This document shows, in pieces, positions 35,852-47,943 of a stretch of 64,000 nucleotides of DNA. Every line of letters starts with the position of its first letter. Position 1 is the stretch's first letter. Below the pieces are notes generated by a model, which was not told where the DNA came from, did no database searches, and saw only the letters and a program-made list of their open reading frames with translations. Position numbers and translations under genes: made by a program. The DNA is taken from positions 186,001-250,000 of the forward strand of contig JAHYIO010000002.1 in NCBI GenBank assembly GCA_020543525.1. The letters run 5' to 3'. The DNA comes from Coriolopsis trogii (Eukaryota; Basidiomycota; Agaricomycetes; Polyporales; Polyporaceae).

Positions 35852-36538
35852 CTAGTCTTCAAACTCAGAGATAGGGTCCTCTGAGAGCTCCCTGTTAGCA
35901 GCCGACTGCCCTCTGCCCTCCTCTGCACCCGTGTCCTCAATTGATTTGGCGCTCTTAGGACCGTTCCGCTGGTAGCGAGTCTTCTTCAGCTGCCCGTGCT
36001 CGTCATAGCGTGGAAGCCGCCGGCCGATATCGCGCCGGCCATAGTTGGGAGGTGGGAGAGGGTAGAGCGGGCCTGGAGCAGCCACCTGCACGTTCAGCCT
36101 AGCATCAGCAACCTCTTCATCCGATGCAGGTGTGAAGTAGAGCCGGTTTGTGTCGAGAAGGCAGAGAAGAGTGCGCATCTCGCGTGTGCGCATCTTGCTC
36201 GGGTTACGGAAGATGTATTCTGGCGGCCATCCGACCATTTTCAGCCGGTGCGGCATGAAAATGAAGTCACGGAAGTCTGTGACTGTCCAGTGCATTCTCG
36301 CATTACAGTCTCCGCATGCATCGGCTGTGCACCCATGTGTGAGTGTGACATCCCGGGAATTGTAGAGAATACTCTATGGATACATACCGAGTGCAGCATT
36401 CATGCGGGAGCGCAAGGTTCCACGTATTGCTCCTGTCTGAGTGGCATATTGTGGACGCATGGTTGGATGAGAGACAAGGACAGGTGGTGGGCTTGTGCCA
36501 TCTGGTGCAGAGAAGTTGAGAGGAATAGTCTGAAGCAT
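35852..36538 (-). CDS. Mushroom-type hypothetical protein, 207 aa (unit 1)
   Basis: Exons 36538-36388 and 36324-35852, intron 63 nt (GTATGT to CACAG), 624 nt in frame. The centre reads WTVTDFRDFIFMPHRLKMVG followed by WPPEYIFRNPSKM and then TREMRTLLCLLD. From memory this resembles a widespread Agaricomycete hypothetical family in which a 'GWP...F.NPS' motif precedes a 'LR.L...' helix. It has no assigned function, and I cannot confirm the match without a search. The C-terminus is Pro- then Lys/Arg- and Glu-rich, so likely disordered. The frame is open upstream of the chosen ATG to a TTG at 36562, so a further 5' exon is possible. The copy in unit 2 is nearly unchanged. Confidence 0.55.
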
Positions 36539-38727
36539 TTCAGGGTTGTGCTGAGCCCTCAAACGACACTGTCGAGTATTTAACGGATACGGATGGAAGA
36601 CCAGGCAAAAGGTGTATGTTTGCTACTAGAACAGAGTTGATGGACAAGATCTGTGGAGAGATGCCTTATGAGTAAGACAATCACTGTGACCCTCAAGGTC
36701 AAGTCGTCTCGCAAATTGGCTCTGAAACCATGTCTAGACTCTGCAATACAATTTACAATCAATTACTACAGACAATTTGTAGCGCATTGTCTACTTTCTC
36801 TTCATTGTCCTCACTTGTTCACTCTGGTACTACCAGTCCGTTGTAGGCTGGGGCAAGCCTCCGTGTTCTCCATCTCATGCCCCTAAGGGAGCGCAGCCTG
36901 CCATAATCTTGTCCGGGTCAACAACTCACAAAACATATTCCGAGAATAGACACGGAGCGGACCAAGGGCTGCATAAAAATAATTGCTCGCTTCACCAATT
37001 GCATTCTGTTCCGTCCAGGATTCTGAGTCGGCCGCGTACACACGCATGCCCGGTAAGTTGCTTCTGGCCGGCGGATGGACTGTTCAAATTCATGAAGTCC
37101 GAGGATGTACACTATGCACAGACAGGGTATCTCTCCTCCATTACTCGGCCTCCTCAGCTGCTGCTGGCATGCCAGACCCCAGGCTTCTATGCCTTCAAGT
37201 GTTAGTCATTGGTGCAGACTTGGGCTCCGGTGTTATGTTCCACCAGTAGCGCGACACGGTCCTGACTCCTGGTTGAATAGAACTGAACTGAATATAAGTG
37301 AAATGGTCAGGGAAGCGAGATGAGCAGAATGCACGAGCGCAGTGTTTAGCAAGACAGAAGACGGAGAGGTCAGAGAAGATCATGCCTGGCTGGCGCCGGC
37401 GCGCACAATTTTTGGTCGACTGCTATCGCTACCAGCTGCACGGGGAGCCTGCTGCATCACATGCACGGGCGGAAGCATGGAGAGCCCTGACGAGTTCCGG
37501 ACAGGTAGACACAGGGTCGGGCGGCGAGAATGTGCAAGACGCAAGCAACGTAGCGGACCGAAGTCTGCAGCACAAGAAGTATGAGGTGAGACGGAGCGCG
37601 CACCGCTCGTCGCGACAAACATGACGGGCGTAATGAGCGGAGCGTTCGGGTGTGGCACTCGAACTGAACTGGACACGTACCTGCAACTTGACGTCGGCCT
37701 CCTTCTCGCTCTGCTTGGACGCGTTTGCATCTGGTCCGTGCACGAGCGGCGGATTACTTAGGATGGGAGAAAGCAGGGGGCGAGGACCTGTCCCTCGTGC
37801 TCGTGTCTCTCCACATTGGCCCTTCCCATACGGACGTGCGCGTGCAACGTCGCCCCGACGTTGGCTGCTACGTGGGCTGTGAGTACTCGTCATCTGCATA
37901 CCAGAATCTGTGCGTACTGACCGGCCACTCTAGCCCTGAAGGCTGTCGGTCTCATTGTCGAAGAGGCTTCATCGGGTGACAACTCTGGTGAGTCTCACAT
38001 CCATCGTCACAGAAGCTCCTGTCTCACTGACCCTGCGAGTAGTTGTCTCACCCTTAACCCCGCAACAATGCAGTCACCCGTGGAGACACCATCATCTGGT
38101 GCGTATCGCGCTGTCAGGACGTGCGTATTAGTCCCTGACTGTCTACACAGGCGAATAGGGCGGCGCAACACCGTCCTGATCTGCCTGAGCTGCGACGACG
38201 TCGAGGAGGGCAAGTCCCAGCTGGTTGGATGACGTCGCGGGCCGCTGCTCATCGTCTTTGTCGCTGGGTGAGAGGGCGCTTTCATGCGCCTCGATGTTCC
38301 AGTCTGTTGGCATCTTGGACCTGGACGTGAACGTTGACTGTCCGGCAGGAGACGGCATCCCCATCATAGGCGGGTATAGTATGCGGCGAGCGGAACATTG
38401 GCGCTGTCTTTTCGGACGACGCATGCGGAAATGGGAGCGAGATAATTGTAGGGACTAGTAGCGAGCGCGCCTCGGTCGGAACAGCATACATAATGGGGCA
38501 ACGGGACGAAGGTCCAGGGGTCGACGGAGATGACGACGCCTACGCGCAGTGATGGTCTTACGACATATTCGCTACGCACGGCAGGAGCAAGGCTCTTCCT
38601 GTTGGTCGGAGCGGGGTAGACGGATCCAGGGGAAGGAGATGACATGTTCTCAGCCTGTGAGGAGTAGAGCGTGCGCATGCCAGTACTGGGGATGCTGAGC
38701 ACGGACTGGGAGGAGCGTGAAGGCGGT
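36539..38727. other. Unit 1 segment with unidentified fragments
   Basis: Contains short exon-like pieces I could not assign. On the plus strand, ALKAVGLIVEEASSGDNS at about 37932-37988 is followed after a plausible intron by VTRGDTIIW. On the minus strand, ASKQSEKEADVKLQ at about 37682-37730 ends at a GT donor. They look like remnants of captured genes, as the chaperonin relic next to them does. Repeated almost unchanged in unit 2 (44267-46455). Confidence 0.35.
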
Positions 38728-39012
38728 GTCGCCAGTGAGGATGGCAAGGTCGCCAAGGATAGACGAAGACACGGGCCTAGAGCTGACCGCACAAGCCGTC
38801 TATGATTCTGTGAGACTCACCGTCAATTTCCTGGGCGATGATGACGAGCGGACGGCGCGACTGGGCGGCGATCTAAAGAGCGGACGGACAAGTCCTCGTT
38901 CACGGACGGAGCGGAGGATGAGGGGTTTCTCAGACTCGGCGCTGTGCGTGTTGACGTCAGTGACAAAGTAGGGGGAGATGAAGCCACTGTTGAAGCGCAT
39001 AGCCTCGATCTC
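38728..39012 (-). pseudogene. Chaperonin-60 (HSP60) relic, unit 1
   Basis: The minus strand reads EIEAMRFNSGFISPYFVTDV, then EKPLILRS. After a frame change it reads IAAQSRRPLVIIAQEID, and past a GT-AG interval ILGDLAILTG. These are consecutive pieces of the apical domain of mitochondrial HSP60 (TEGMRF..GFISPYFVTD, AAQ.RRPLVIIAEDVDG, ILGDLAILTGG). About ten residues are missing before IAAQ and the segment just before ILGD is shortened. The equatorial domains are absent. It is a fragment, not a gene. Confidence 0.7.
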
Positions 39013-40234
39013 CCGTGGATTTGGCGGAGTGGGCACAGAGAACGGCGGTGTCCGTATGTTGTGGTTTGCGCGAGCTTCAGCTGATTGTATACGTAGCTAG
39101 CGCATTACAATAATACCTCTGATGACGAGACTTGACCGACCTTGAGACGAGGGACGCTCTCCTGGTGGGGCATATGAGCACGGATGTCGTCGGGTGGCGC
39201 GGAGACGTTCTTGGGAATGGCCGGGGCGTGTGTCCTGTCCGAGTTGTTTGCTGCAAGCCTGCAAGCCCCGCCTGCCCGTTCCCATACGCCAAGTGTCGAC
39301 GGAGAGCTTGAGCGAGATGGCGCGCATGCTGTCCTGTGCGAGTCGCTTACTGTTTGCCGCTTCGAGACCCGGTGGCATTGATCGCATCTTGCACTTATCA
39401 GAGAGGGACTAGGAGCTGTATTGAGAGGTATGTAGATGACAGATGTACATAGCCGAGCATGACATGAATATGAGAGGAGAGAGAGAGAGAGAAGGGAGTA
39501 AAGGAGGAGCATGCGAGAGGAAGGAGAACGTACGAGATACAGGTTACCAGTCTTCTGCGCTCCCATCTCGGAAAATGGAGTGAGAACGTGAACTCGGCGC
39601 GTGAGAGGCGAAAGAAAAGTCACCTGTGTCCAACAAGAATCAGAGAGGTTCTTCACGTACACACCCTTTGACTTCTCCTTGTGGACCTGCAGGTTGTCAT
39701 TCTGGGCTGTACGCGCAGAACAGAGGGTCGTGGCCAGGTGCCGATGATATGGACGAAAAACTTACGGTCGAGTCCCCAAGTAGATCTCCATGTACGACGC
39801 CTCCGCGAGGTACTCCAGATGAGCATCCGATTGGGAGGGGGAGAGTCTTGAGGAGGGCGACATTCGAGAGGTATACGGAAGCGAGAGAGGCCTAGGGAGA
39901 GCGAGGAGGGCGAGGCGGGAGGAGCGTGCAAGGGCAGAGGCGAAAGAGAGAGAGAGCGGGTCCGAGGCAGGGCGCGTCGCCTGACGGTGCGCGTGCTGTC
40001 ACGTTGGGCGAGGACGCGTTCGGAGCGAGAGCAAAGCAGAGTCGATGCGGTGGATGCGTGCACAGAGAGGGCGATCGGCGCCTGCCGTCAGACGATCGCC
40101 AGCGTCTGCTCCACCCAACTCTCATAGACCCGCCTCGACTCTCCCCTCCCACGTCGCCCTCTCGCTCCTGCATGTGCCCTCTCCCCGTCTCCACGCCGCG
40201 TCGGTGAGCGTCCTCGCCTTCGCATCCCCTCCTC
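39013..40234. other. Junction of units 1 and 2
   Basis: Holds a GA-rich microsatellite (about 39474-39500) and GC-rich sequence upstream of copy B2. The segment recurs at 46741-47943 between units 2 and 3. No intact gene seen. Confidence 0.4.
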
Positions 40235-42420
40235 ATGTCTTCCTCTCTTCCCACGCTGCCGGCCTCCCCGCCAGCGTACAAGCTACTCTTCATGACACCC
40301 TCGGCTCCGCCTTCCTCGGACACCTCGTGACGACTCTGTATGTCCCCATCCCGTCCTCTGTCCTCGCCTGACCGGACGGCCTTGCAGCCTCTATGGCATC
40401 ACGACTGTGCAAGCATTTACCTACTACCGCGACCACCGCAGAGACTCGTATTTGATGCAGTCCACGGTCAGTCTCCCATTCTCCCCACATCATCCTGTCC
40501 TCACTCGTTTCCTTACGCAGGTCCTTGTCCTCTGGTGAGGACCCGCTCTCTCAGCGCACTCCCCTCACATCATCTCAAGGCACGCCTCCCACAGGATACT
40601 CGACAGTGTTCACGCAGGCCTCATCACAGCAGCCATCTATTGGTATTGTATTACCAACTTCACCAACCTACCTGCTGTACAGAAGCCGATATGGCCCATA
40701 GCTGTGCGTCTTTATCCTTCTGCCGTCACTCACGTCTCTCACGACAGCTGTAAAGGCCATGATTTTCGTCTGTCAGTGCAGCACTCGCCTCTGAAAGCCT
40801 GCGTGAATAGTCTCATAACGCATCACATCTTCCCTCTAGAATGCGAGCAATTCCATAGTCCGCGCGTACGTTCATTCTATCCGTCTCAATCACCCATACC
40901 ATAATCTAATCTCCCCGCCCGCAGAGTATTCCGATATCGTCTCTACCGACGTCAGTACCCCCATCTTGCCTCCACGGCGTATCATGAGCCGACCATGCAC
41001 CCTATGCCTACCCCACCTACATACCGATACATTCAATAGTGAACGGTCTCCGATGGGAACTTCCTGCAATGATTGTACACCGCACTTCCTTGCGGTCATG
41101 TATTGACGCATATCTGTAGTTTGTCCTGTCTGTCTTCATCATCGGTATGCGACCGTTTCTCGACCAGCGACTTCCAGCTACGGCTAATCGCCTGTTGTAT
41201 ACTTCTTCGACGGTAAATCAGTGGATGCGTTCTGTAAGTCAATATGTGCCCCCCTGTACGCTTCGACGCACTCACCCGCTTGGTCGACGGTGCACTAGAC
41301 TTTGCCGCAAAGTTGTACGTATCAATTCTCTGCCACCAGCGCCATCAGGATGCCATCCTCTTCCACCGCCGACAAACTAATCCCAACTCACAGGGTGAAC
41401 CTTGGGTCGTACGCCCGCATCTCCACCATCTCCGTACGTCCGATCTCGGGCCTCTCGCGTCTCGCGTAGTTGACGTCGCTGACCCCAACATCATCATGCT
41501 TCTGCAGTGGGGTCTGTACGCGGGCCTGAGCGTCGAGGTCGCCGTGGACGTGATTATCGCGGGCGCGCAGTGCTACCTGCTGAGGGGGTTCGAGACTGGG
41601 ATTCGGAGGTGCGTGCATCTCGTATTCGTTCCGACCTTTCTGACTTTTGGAGGTTCTGACGATGCGACAGTACGGACATGGCGATCCGGATACTGATGAC
41701 GTATAGTATCAACACTGGCTTGTTGACGAGGTGCGCTCCCGTTCTGTGTCCCTTGCGGGTTGAGAACTAACGAGTGAGGGTGTGCTGCTCTAGTTTGTGC
41801 GCGGTTGGAGCGTTGGTCTCGGTGAGTGCTTGTGCTCAGATGTTCACCACGTGTCTGACTCTGCGTTTGTGTTCGGGACCGAATAGTACGCGGTTGCGCC
41901 GAGGAAGTTCGTTTACTTTGCGTTTTATTTTGTGCTGAGCAAACGTGAGTGTTGTGTGTTTGTGTCGTCCTCCTATTGCCATGCGCCGACTGATGTCTGC
42001 CTCCACGTCTCTCGTGCGCATGCCTGATGACGGACGGACAGTGTACGTGAACTCGCTCCTCGCGACGCTCAACGCGCACGGGTCGCTCCTCGGCCGGAGC
42101 GCGCGCCGTCGGAGGCAGGACAAGATCGCGTTCCGCGCGCCGTCGCATGCGCACTCGCGAACTGTGGACGGGGAGAGGACGGGAGGGGGGGAGACAGAGT
42201 ACGGGGAGCGGAGTCAGGGTGCAGGGATCGAGGTGCGTCTTCTCTCTCCTTTTTCTTGCTCCGTCGTTTTGTCCGGCTGCTTCTGTGGTGCGGAGTGACT
42301 GAGAGTCCTGGATAGTTCACGACGGTGATCTCGGCGGACGCGGTGTCGACGGACAGCATCGTGGAGACGACGAAGACGAAGATCGACGAGGAGGCGTTTT
42401 CGGGGGCGTACGGCGCGTGA
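40235..42420 (+). pseudogene. DUF6534-family copy B2, probably inactive
   Basis: All B1 exons are recognisable. The 3' exons (for example 41508-41608 and 42316-42420) are in frame and nearly identical to B1. Two lesions occur. Exon 1 is one base shorter than in B1 between the ATG and GTACAAGC, so the B1-type ATG runs into a stop within 32 codons. The fifth exon lacks two bases at GTCTGTCAGT (B1: GTCTCTGTTAGT), which shifts the frame into TAA at the next junction. An upstream ATG (about 40045) could supply the right frame for exon 1 but not cure exon 5. Alternative splicing could rescue it, so inactivity is an inference. Confidence 0.65.
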
Positions 42421-43579
42421 AGGGTGTGTGCCGCCGTTGCCAGTGGTCGTGGGCGTGGTGGCACTCTGCGCCCTCGGGGCGATTACGAGTCGCGACACTG
42501 CATGTGCAAGAACGAATGGCGCAAGTCGATCGGAATGAATGCAGCCTTGTGCCTTGTGCTACCCGTCTACTCTCTGCTCTGCGGCCCATCGGCTCTCGCT
42601 CAGAGCCACCGCTGAAGCCAGAGCCAATGCCCCTCTGACTGCTCTGCCTACGCTGTTCTCCTCCCGCTGCCTCGCCGGCGGTATCTTCTTTCCCGTTGGC
42701 GCGCCCCGCGACGCGAATCGCACGCATCGCCTCGGCCACCGTCCATGGAGCTCTCGGTCCGCCGACGATCGCCCGCCGTCCCCGCCGGAGCGGGTCGGGG
42801 CAATATCTTTCCGCCAGAGTGTTCCTGGTGTGGCGTTTGATAGCCTCGTGTTACGGGCTGTGGGCGGCATGGCAGGAGGGAGAGGGGGACGGGAGCAGCG
42901 GTGAGTGCGAGAGAGCATGTGGGTGCGTGGCAGGAGGACCGAGGCGCATGGCCGGTGCGAGCTGTGTGTGATCTCGACTAACTGGGGCATCTGGACGGCG
43001 AATCTTCCTGATTGATGGGCTGTCTCTATGCTTGTGGAATTTAGAATGGGTCTGTAGAATGGGTCTGTGCTTGTGGAAGGTCTGTAGAATGGGTCTGTAG
43101 AATCAGAATGGGCTTGTAGAATGGGCTATAGCACGCATGGGCTCATTCGTCTCGAAAGTGTGCACCCTCATAGTGTGTCCTCAGAACGGCGTACTCTGCA
43201 TCTCCCAACTCAGAGAGACATGGTGAGGATACTCGCACAGAGACAGAGTGGATCCAATGGACCCTGAGATCAGGCTGCAGCGTACACCCAGGCGTCGTAT
43301 CCCATGCATTATATCCAGGAGCAGCTCAGGAGGTGAGGTTCACAACGAGCGAGCGCAATCCTATGGATGGGCGCTTATTGTACCTACACGGCTGGTAGTG
43401 AGAGACATGCCCAGATGCTCGGGTATGCTCCATTGTCCGAGACCTTCTCATTTTGCTTGCTCACTTGCATATTCAAGTATTACGTCTCTAACAACATCAT
43501 CCAAGATGGAAAGTTTCTTATTGAAAGCATGCAGTTTGTGTAGTTCAAGCCCGGATAACGACAGGTAAACAAACATGAT
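42421..43579. other. Unit 2 spacer
   Basis: Near-identical counterpart of 34693-35851, including the GTCTGTAGAATGG microrepeat (about 43033-43130). No gene recognised. Confidence 0.4.
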
Positions 43580-44266
43580 CTAGTCTTCAAACTCAGAGAT
43601 AGGGTCCTCTGAGAGCTCCCTGTTAGCAGCCGACTGCCCTCTGCCCTCCTCTGCACCCGTGTCCTCAATTGATTTGGCGCTCTTAGGACCGTTCCGCTGG
43701 TAGCGAGTCTTCTTCAGCTGCCCGTGCTCGTCATAGCGTGGAAGCCGCCGGCCGATATCGCACCGGCCATAGTTGGGAGGTGGGAGAGGGTAGAGCGGGC
43801 CTGGAGCAGCCACCTGCACGTTCAGCCTAGCATCAGCAACCTCTTCATCCGATGCAGGTGTGAAGTAGAGCCGGTTTGTGTCGAGAAGGCAGAGAAGAGT
43901 GCGCATCTCGCGTGTGCGCATCTTGCTCGGGTTACGGAAGATGTATTCTGGCGGCCATCCGACCATTTTCAGCCGGTGCGGCATGAAAATGAAGTCACGG
44001 AAGTCTGTGACTGTCCAGTGCATTCTCGCATTACAGTCTCCGCATGCATCGGCTGTGCACCCATGTGTGAGTGTGACATCCCGGGAATTGTAGAGAATAC
44101 TCTATGGATACATACCGAGTGCAGCATTCATGCGGGAGCGCAAGGTTCCACGTATTGCTCCTGTCTGAGTGGCATATTGTGGACGCATGGTTGGATGAGA
44201 GACAAGGACAGGTGGTGGGCTTGTGCCATCTGGTGCAGAGAAGTTGAGAGGAATAGTCTGAAGCAT
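43580..44266 (-). CDS. Mushroom-type hypothetical protein, 207 aa (unit 2)
   Basis: Exons 44266-44116 and 44052-43580, the exact counterpart of the unit 1 gene shifted by 7728 bp. One replacement was noticed: NYGRRDIGRR in unit 1 is NYGRCDIGRR here (Arg to Cys). The frame and splice sites are conserved. That shows little beyond recency, because the whole surrounding segment is almost identical. Confidence 0.52.
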
Positions 44267-46455
44267 TTCAGGGTTGTGCTGAGCCCTCAAACGACACTGT
44301 CGAGTATTTAACGGATACGGATGGAAGACCAGGCAAAAGGTGTATGTTTGCTACTAGAACAGAGTTGATGGACAAGATCTGTGGAGAGATGCCTTATGAG
44401 TAAGACAATCACTGTGACCCTCAAGGTCAAGTCGTCTCGCAAATTGGCTCTGAAACCATGTCTAGACTCTGCAATACAATTTACAATCAATTACTACAGA
44501 CAATTTGTAGCGCATTGTCTACTTTCTCTTCATTGTCCTCACTTGTTCACTCTGGTACTACCAGTCCGTTGTAGGCTGGGGCAAGCCTCCGTGTTCTCCA
44601 TCTCATGCCCCTAAGGGAGCGCAGCCTGCCATAATCTTGTCCGGGTCAACAACTCACAAAACATATTCCGAGAATAGACACGGAGCGGACCAAGGGCTGC
44701 ATAAAAATAATTGCTCGCTTCACCAATTGCATTCTGTTCCGTCCAGGATTCTGAGTCGGCCGCGTACACACGCATGCCCGGTAAGTTGCTTCTGGCCGGC
44801 GGATGGACTGTTCAAATTCATGAAGTCCGAGGATGTACACTATGCACAGACAGGGTATCTCTCCTCCATTACTCGGCCTCCTCAGCTGCTGCTGGCATGC
44901 CAGACCCCAGGCTTCTATGCCTTCAAGTGTTAGTCATTGGTGCAGACTTGGGCTCCGGTGTTATGTTCCACCAGTAGCGCGACACGGTCCTGACTCCTGG
45001 TTGAATAGAACTGAACTGAATATAAGTGAAATGGTCAGGGAAGCGAGATGAGCAGAATGCACGAGCGCAGTGTTTAGCAAGACAGAAGACGGAGAGGTCA
45101 GAGAAGATCATGCCTGGCTGGCGCCGGCGCGCACAATTTTTGGTCGACTGCTATCGCTACCAGCTGCACGGGGAGCCTGCTGCATCACATGCACGGGCGG
45201 AAGCATGGAGAGCCCTGACGAGTTCCGGACAGGTAGACACAGGGTCGGGCGGCGAGAATGTGCAAGACGCAAGCAACGTAGCGGACCGAAGTCTGCAGCA
45301 CAAGAAGTATGAGGTGAGACGGAGCGCGCACCGCTCGTCGCGACAAACATGACGGGCGTAATGAGCGGAGCGTTCGGGTGTGGCACTCGAACTGAACCGG
45401 ACACGTACCTGCAACTTGACGTCGGCCTCCTTCTCGCTCTGCTTGGACGCGTTTGCATCTGGTCCGTGCACGAGCGGCGGATTACTTAGGATGGGAGAAA
45501 GCAGGGGGTGAGGACCTGTCCCTTGTGCTCATGTCTCTCCACATTGGCCCTTCCCATACGGACATGCGCATGCAACGTCGCCCCGACGTTGGCTGCTACG
45601 TGGGCTGTGAGTACTCGTCATCTGCATACCAGAATCTGTGCGTACTGACCGGCCACTCTAGCCCTGAAGGCTGTCGGTCTCATTGTCGAAGAGGCTTCAT
45701 CGGGTGACAACTCTGGTGAGTCTCACATCCATCGTCACAGAAGCTCCTGTCTCACTGACCCTGCGAGTAGTTGTCTCACCCTTAACCCCGCAACAATGCA
45801 GTCACCCGTGGAGACACCATCATCTGGTGCGTATCGCGCTGTCAGGATGTGCGTATTAGTCCCTGACTGTCTACACAGGCGAATAGGGCGGCGCAACACC
45901 GTCCTGATCTGCCTGAGCTGCGACGACGTCGAGGAGGGCAAGTCCCAGCTGGTTGGATGACGTCGCGGGCCGCTGCTCATCGTCTTTGTCGCTGGGTGAG
46001 AGGGCGCTTTCATGCGCCTCGATGTTCCAGTCTGTTGGCATCTTGGACCTGGACGTGAACGTTGACTGTCCGGCAGGAGACGGCATCCCCATCATAGGCG
46101 GGTATAGTATGCGGCGAGCGGAACATTGGCGCTGTCTTTTCGGACGACGCATGCGGAAATGGGAGCGAGATAATTGTAGGGACTAGTAGCGAGCGCGCCT
46201 CGGTTGGAACAGCATACATAACGGGGCAACGGGACGAAGGTCCAGGGGTCGACGGAGATGACGACGCCTACGCGCAGTGATGGTCTTACGACATATTCGC
46301 TACGCGCGGCAGGAGCAAGGCTCTTCCTGTTGGTCGGAGCGGGGTAGACGGATCCAGGGGAAGGAGATGACGTGTTCTCAGCCTGTGAGGAGTAGAGCGT
46401 GCGCATGCCAGTACCGGGGATGCTGAGTACAGACTGGGAGGAGCGTGAAGGCGGT
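44267..46455. other. Unit 2 segment with unidentified fragments
   Basis: Counterpart of 36539-38727 with only scattered substitutions. No further gene recognised. Confidence 0.35.
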
Positions 46456-46740
46456 GTTGCTAGTGAGGATGGCAAGGTCGCCGAGGATGGACGAAGCCAC
46501 GGGCCTAGAGCTGACCACACAAGCCGTCCATGATTCCGTGAGACTCACCGTCAACGTCCTCGGCGATGATGGCGAGCCGACGGCACGCCTGAGCGGCGAT
46601 CTAAAGAGCGGACGGACAAGTCCTTGTTCACGGACGGAGCGGAGGATGAGGGGTTTCTCGAACTCGGCGCTGTGCGTGTTGACGTCAGTGACAAAGTAGG
46701 GGGAGATGAAGCCACTGTTGAAGCGCATAGCCTCGATCTC
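46456..46740 (-). pseudogene. Chaperonin-60 (HSP60) relic, unit 2
   Basis: Same fragment as at 38.7-39.0 kb but less decayed. It keeps AEFEKPLILRS (Phe, as in real HSP60, where unit 1 has Ser) and IIAEDVDG (unit 1: IIAQEID). The deletion between LILRS and IAAQ and the frame change are shared, so the fragment was already broken before the units duplicated. Confidence 0.7.
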
Positions 46741-47943
46741 CCATGGACTTGGAGGAGTGGGCACAGAGAACGGCGGTGTCCGTATGGTGTGGTTTGCGCG
46801 AGCTTCAGCTGATTGTATACGTAGTTAGCGCATTACAATAATACCTCTGATGACGAGACTTGATCGACCTTGAGACGAGGGACGCTCTCCTGGTGGGGCA
46901 TATGAGCACGGATGTCGTCGGGTGGCGCGGAGACGTTCTTGGGAATGGCCGGGGCGTGTGTCCTGTCCGAGTTGTTTGCTGCAAGCCTGCAAGCCCCGCC
47001 TGCCCGTTCCCATACGCCAAGTGTCGACGGAGAGCTCGAGCGAGGCGGCGCCCACGCTGTCCCGTGCGAGTCGCTTACTGTTTGCCGCTTCAAGACCCGG
47101 TGGTGTTGATCGCATCTTGCACTTATCAGAGAGGGAGGTAGGAGCTGTATTGAGACGTAGGTAGATGACAGATGTACATAGTCGAGCATGACATGAATAT
47201 GAGAGGAGAGAGAGAGAAGGGAGTAAAGGAGGAGCATGCGAGAGGACGGAGAACGTACGAGATACAGGTTACCAGTCTTCTGCGCTCCCATCTCGGAAAA
47301 TGGAGTGAGAACGTGAACTCGGCGCGTGAGAGGCGAAAGAGAAGTCACCTGTGTCCTACAAGAACCGGAGAGGTTCTTCACGTACACGCCCTTTGACTTC
47401 TCTTTGCGGACTGGGCTGTACGCGCAGAACAGAGGGTCGTGGCCGGGTGCAGATGATACGGATGAGAAACATACGGTTGAGTCCCCAAGTAGATCTCCAT
47501 GTACGACGCCTCCGCGAGGTACTCCAGATGAGCATCCGATTGGGAGGGGGAGAGTCTTGAGGAGGGCGACATTCGAGAGGTATACGGAAGCGAGAGAGGC
47601 CTAGGGAGAGCGAGGAGGGCGAGGTGGGAGGAGCGTGCGAGGGCAGAGGCAAAAGAGAGAGAGAGCGAGTCCGAGGCAGGGCGCGTTGCCTGACGGTGCG
47701 CGTGTTGTCACGTTGGGCGAGGACGCGTTTGGAGCGAGAGCAAAGCAGAGTCGACGCGGTGGATGCGTGCACAGAGAGGGCGATCGGCGCCTGCCGTCAG
47801 ACGATCGCCAGCGTCTGCTCCACCCAACTCTCATAGACCCGCCTCGACCGTCCCTGCCCATGTCGCCCTCTCGCTCCCGCATGTGCCCTCTCCCCGCCTC
47901 CACGCCGCGTCGGTGAGCGTCCTCGCCTTCGCAGCCCCTCCTC
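46741..47943. other. Junction of units 2 and 3
   Basis: Counterpart of 39013-40234, with a shorter GA-rich microsatellite near 47200 and small indels near 47400. No gene recognised. Confidence 0.4.

Larger units (their letters stand above)
31500..39995. repeat. Tandem segmental duplication, unit 1
   Basis: About 8.5 kb holding DUF6534 gene B1, a 207-aa hypothetical gene and a chaperonin-60 relic. The same order recurs in unit 2, and its first 3.6 kb recurs in unit 3. From about 33.9 to 38.7 kb it is almost identical to unit 2, with only scattered substitutions. The first 2 kb and last 1 kb are visibly more diverged. Confidence 0.85.
39996..47710. repeat. Tandem segmental duplication, unit 2
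   Basis: About 7.7 kb with the same gene order as unit 1 but without the intronic insertion. Spacing to unit 1 is constant at 7728 bp over the 35.5-39.2 kb part. It is about 700 bp larger at the gene start, mostly because of the insertion. Confidence 0.85.

Noticed and set aside
39474..39500. GA-rich tract considered as a regulatory element
   Set aside because: It is a plain dinucleotide microsatellite with different lengths in the two units. No evidence of function.
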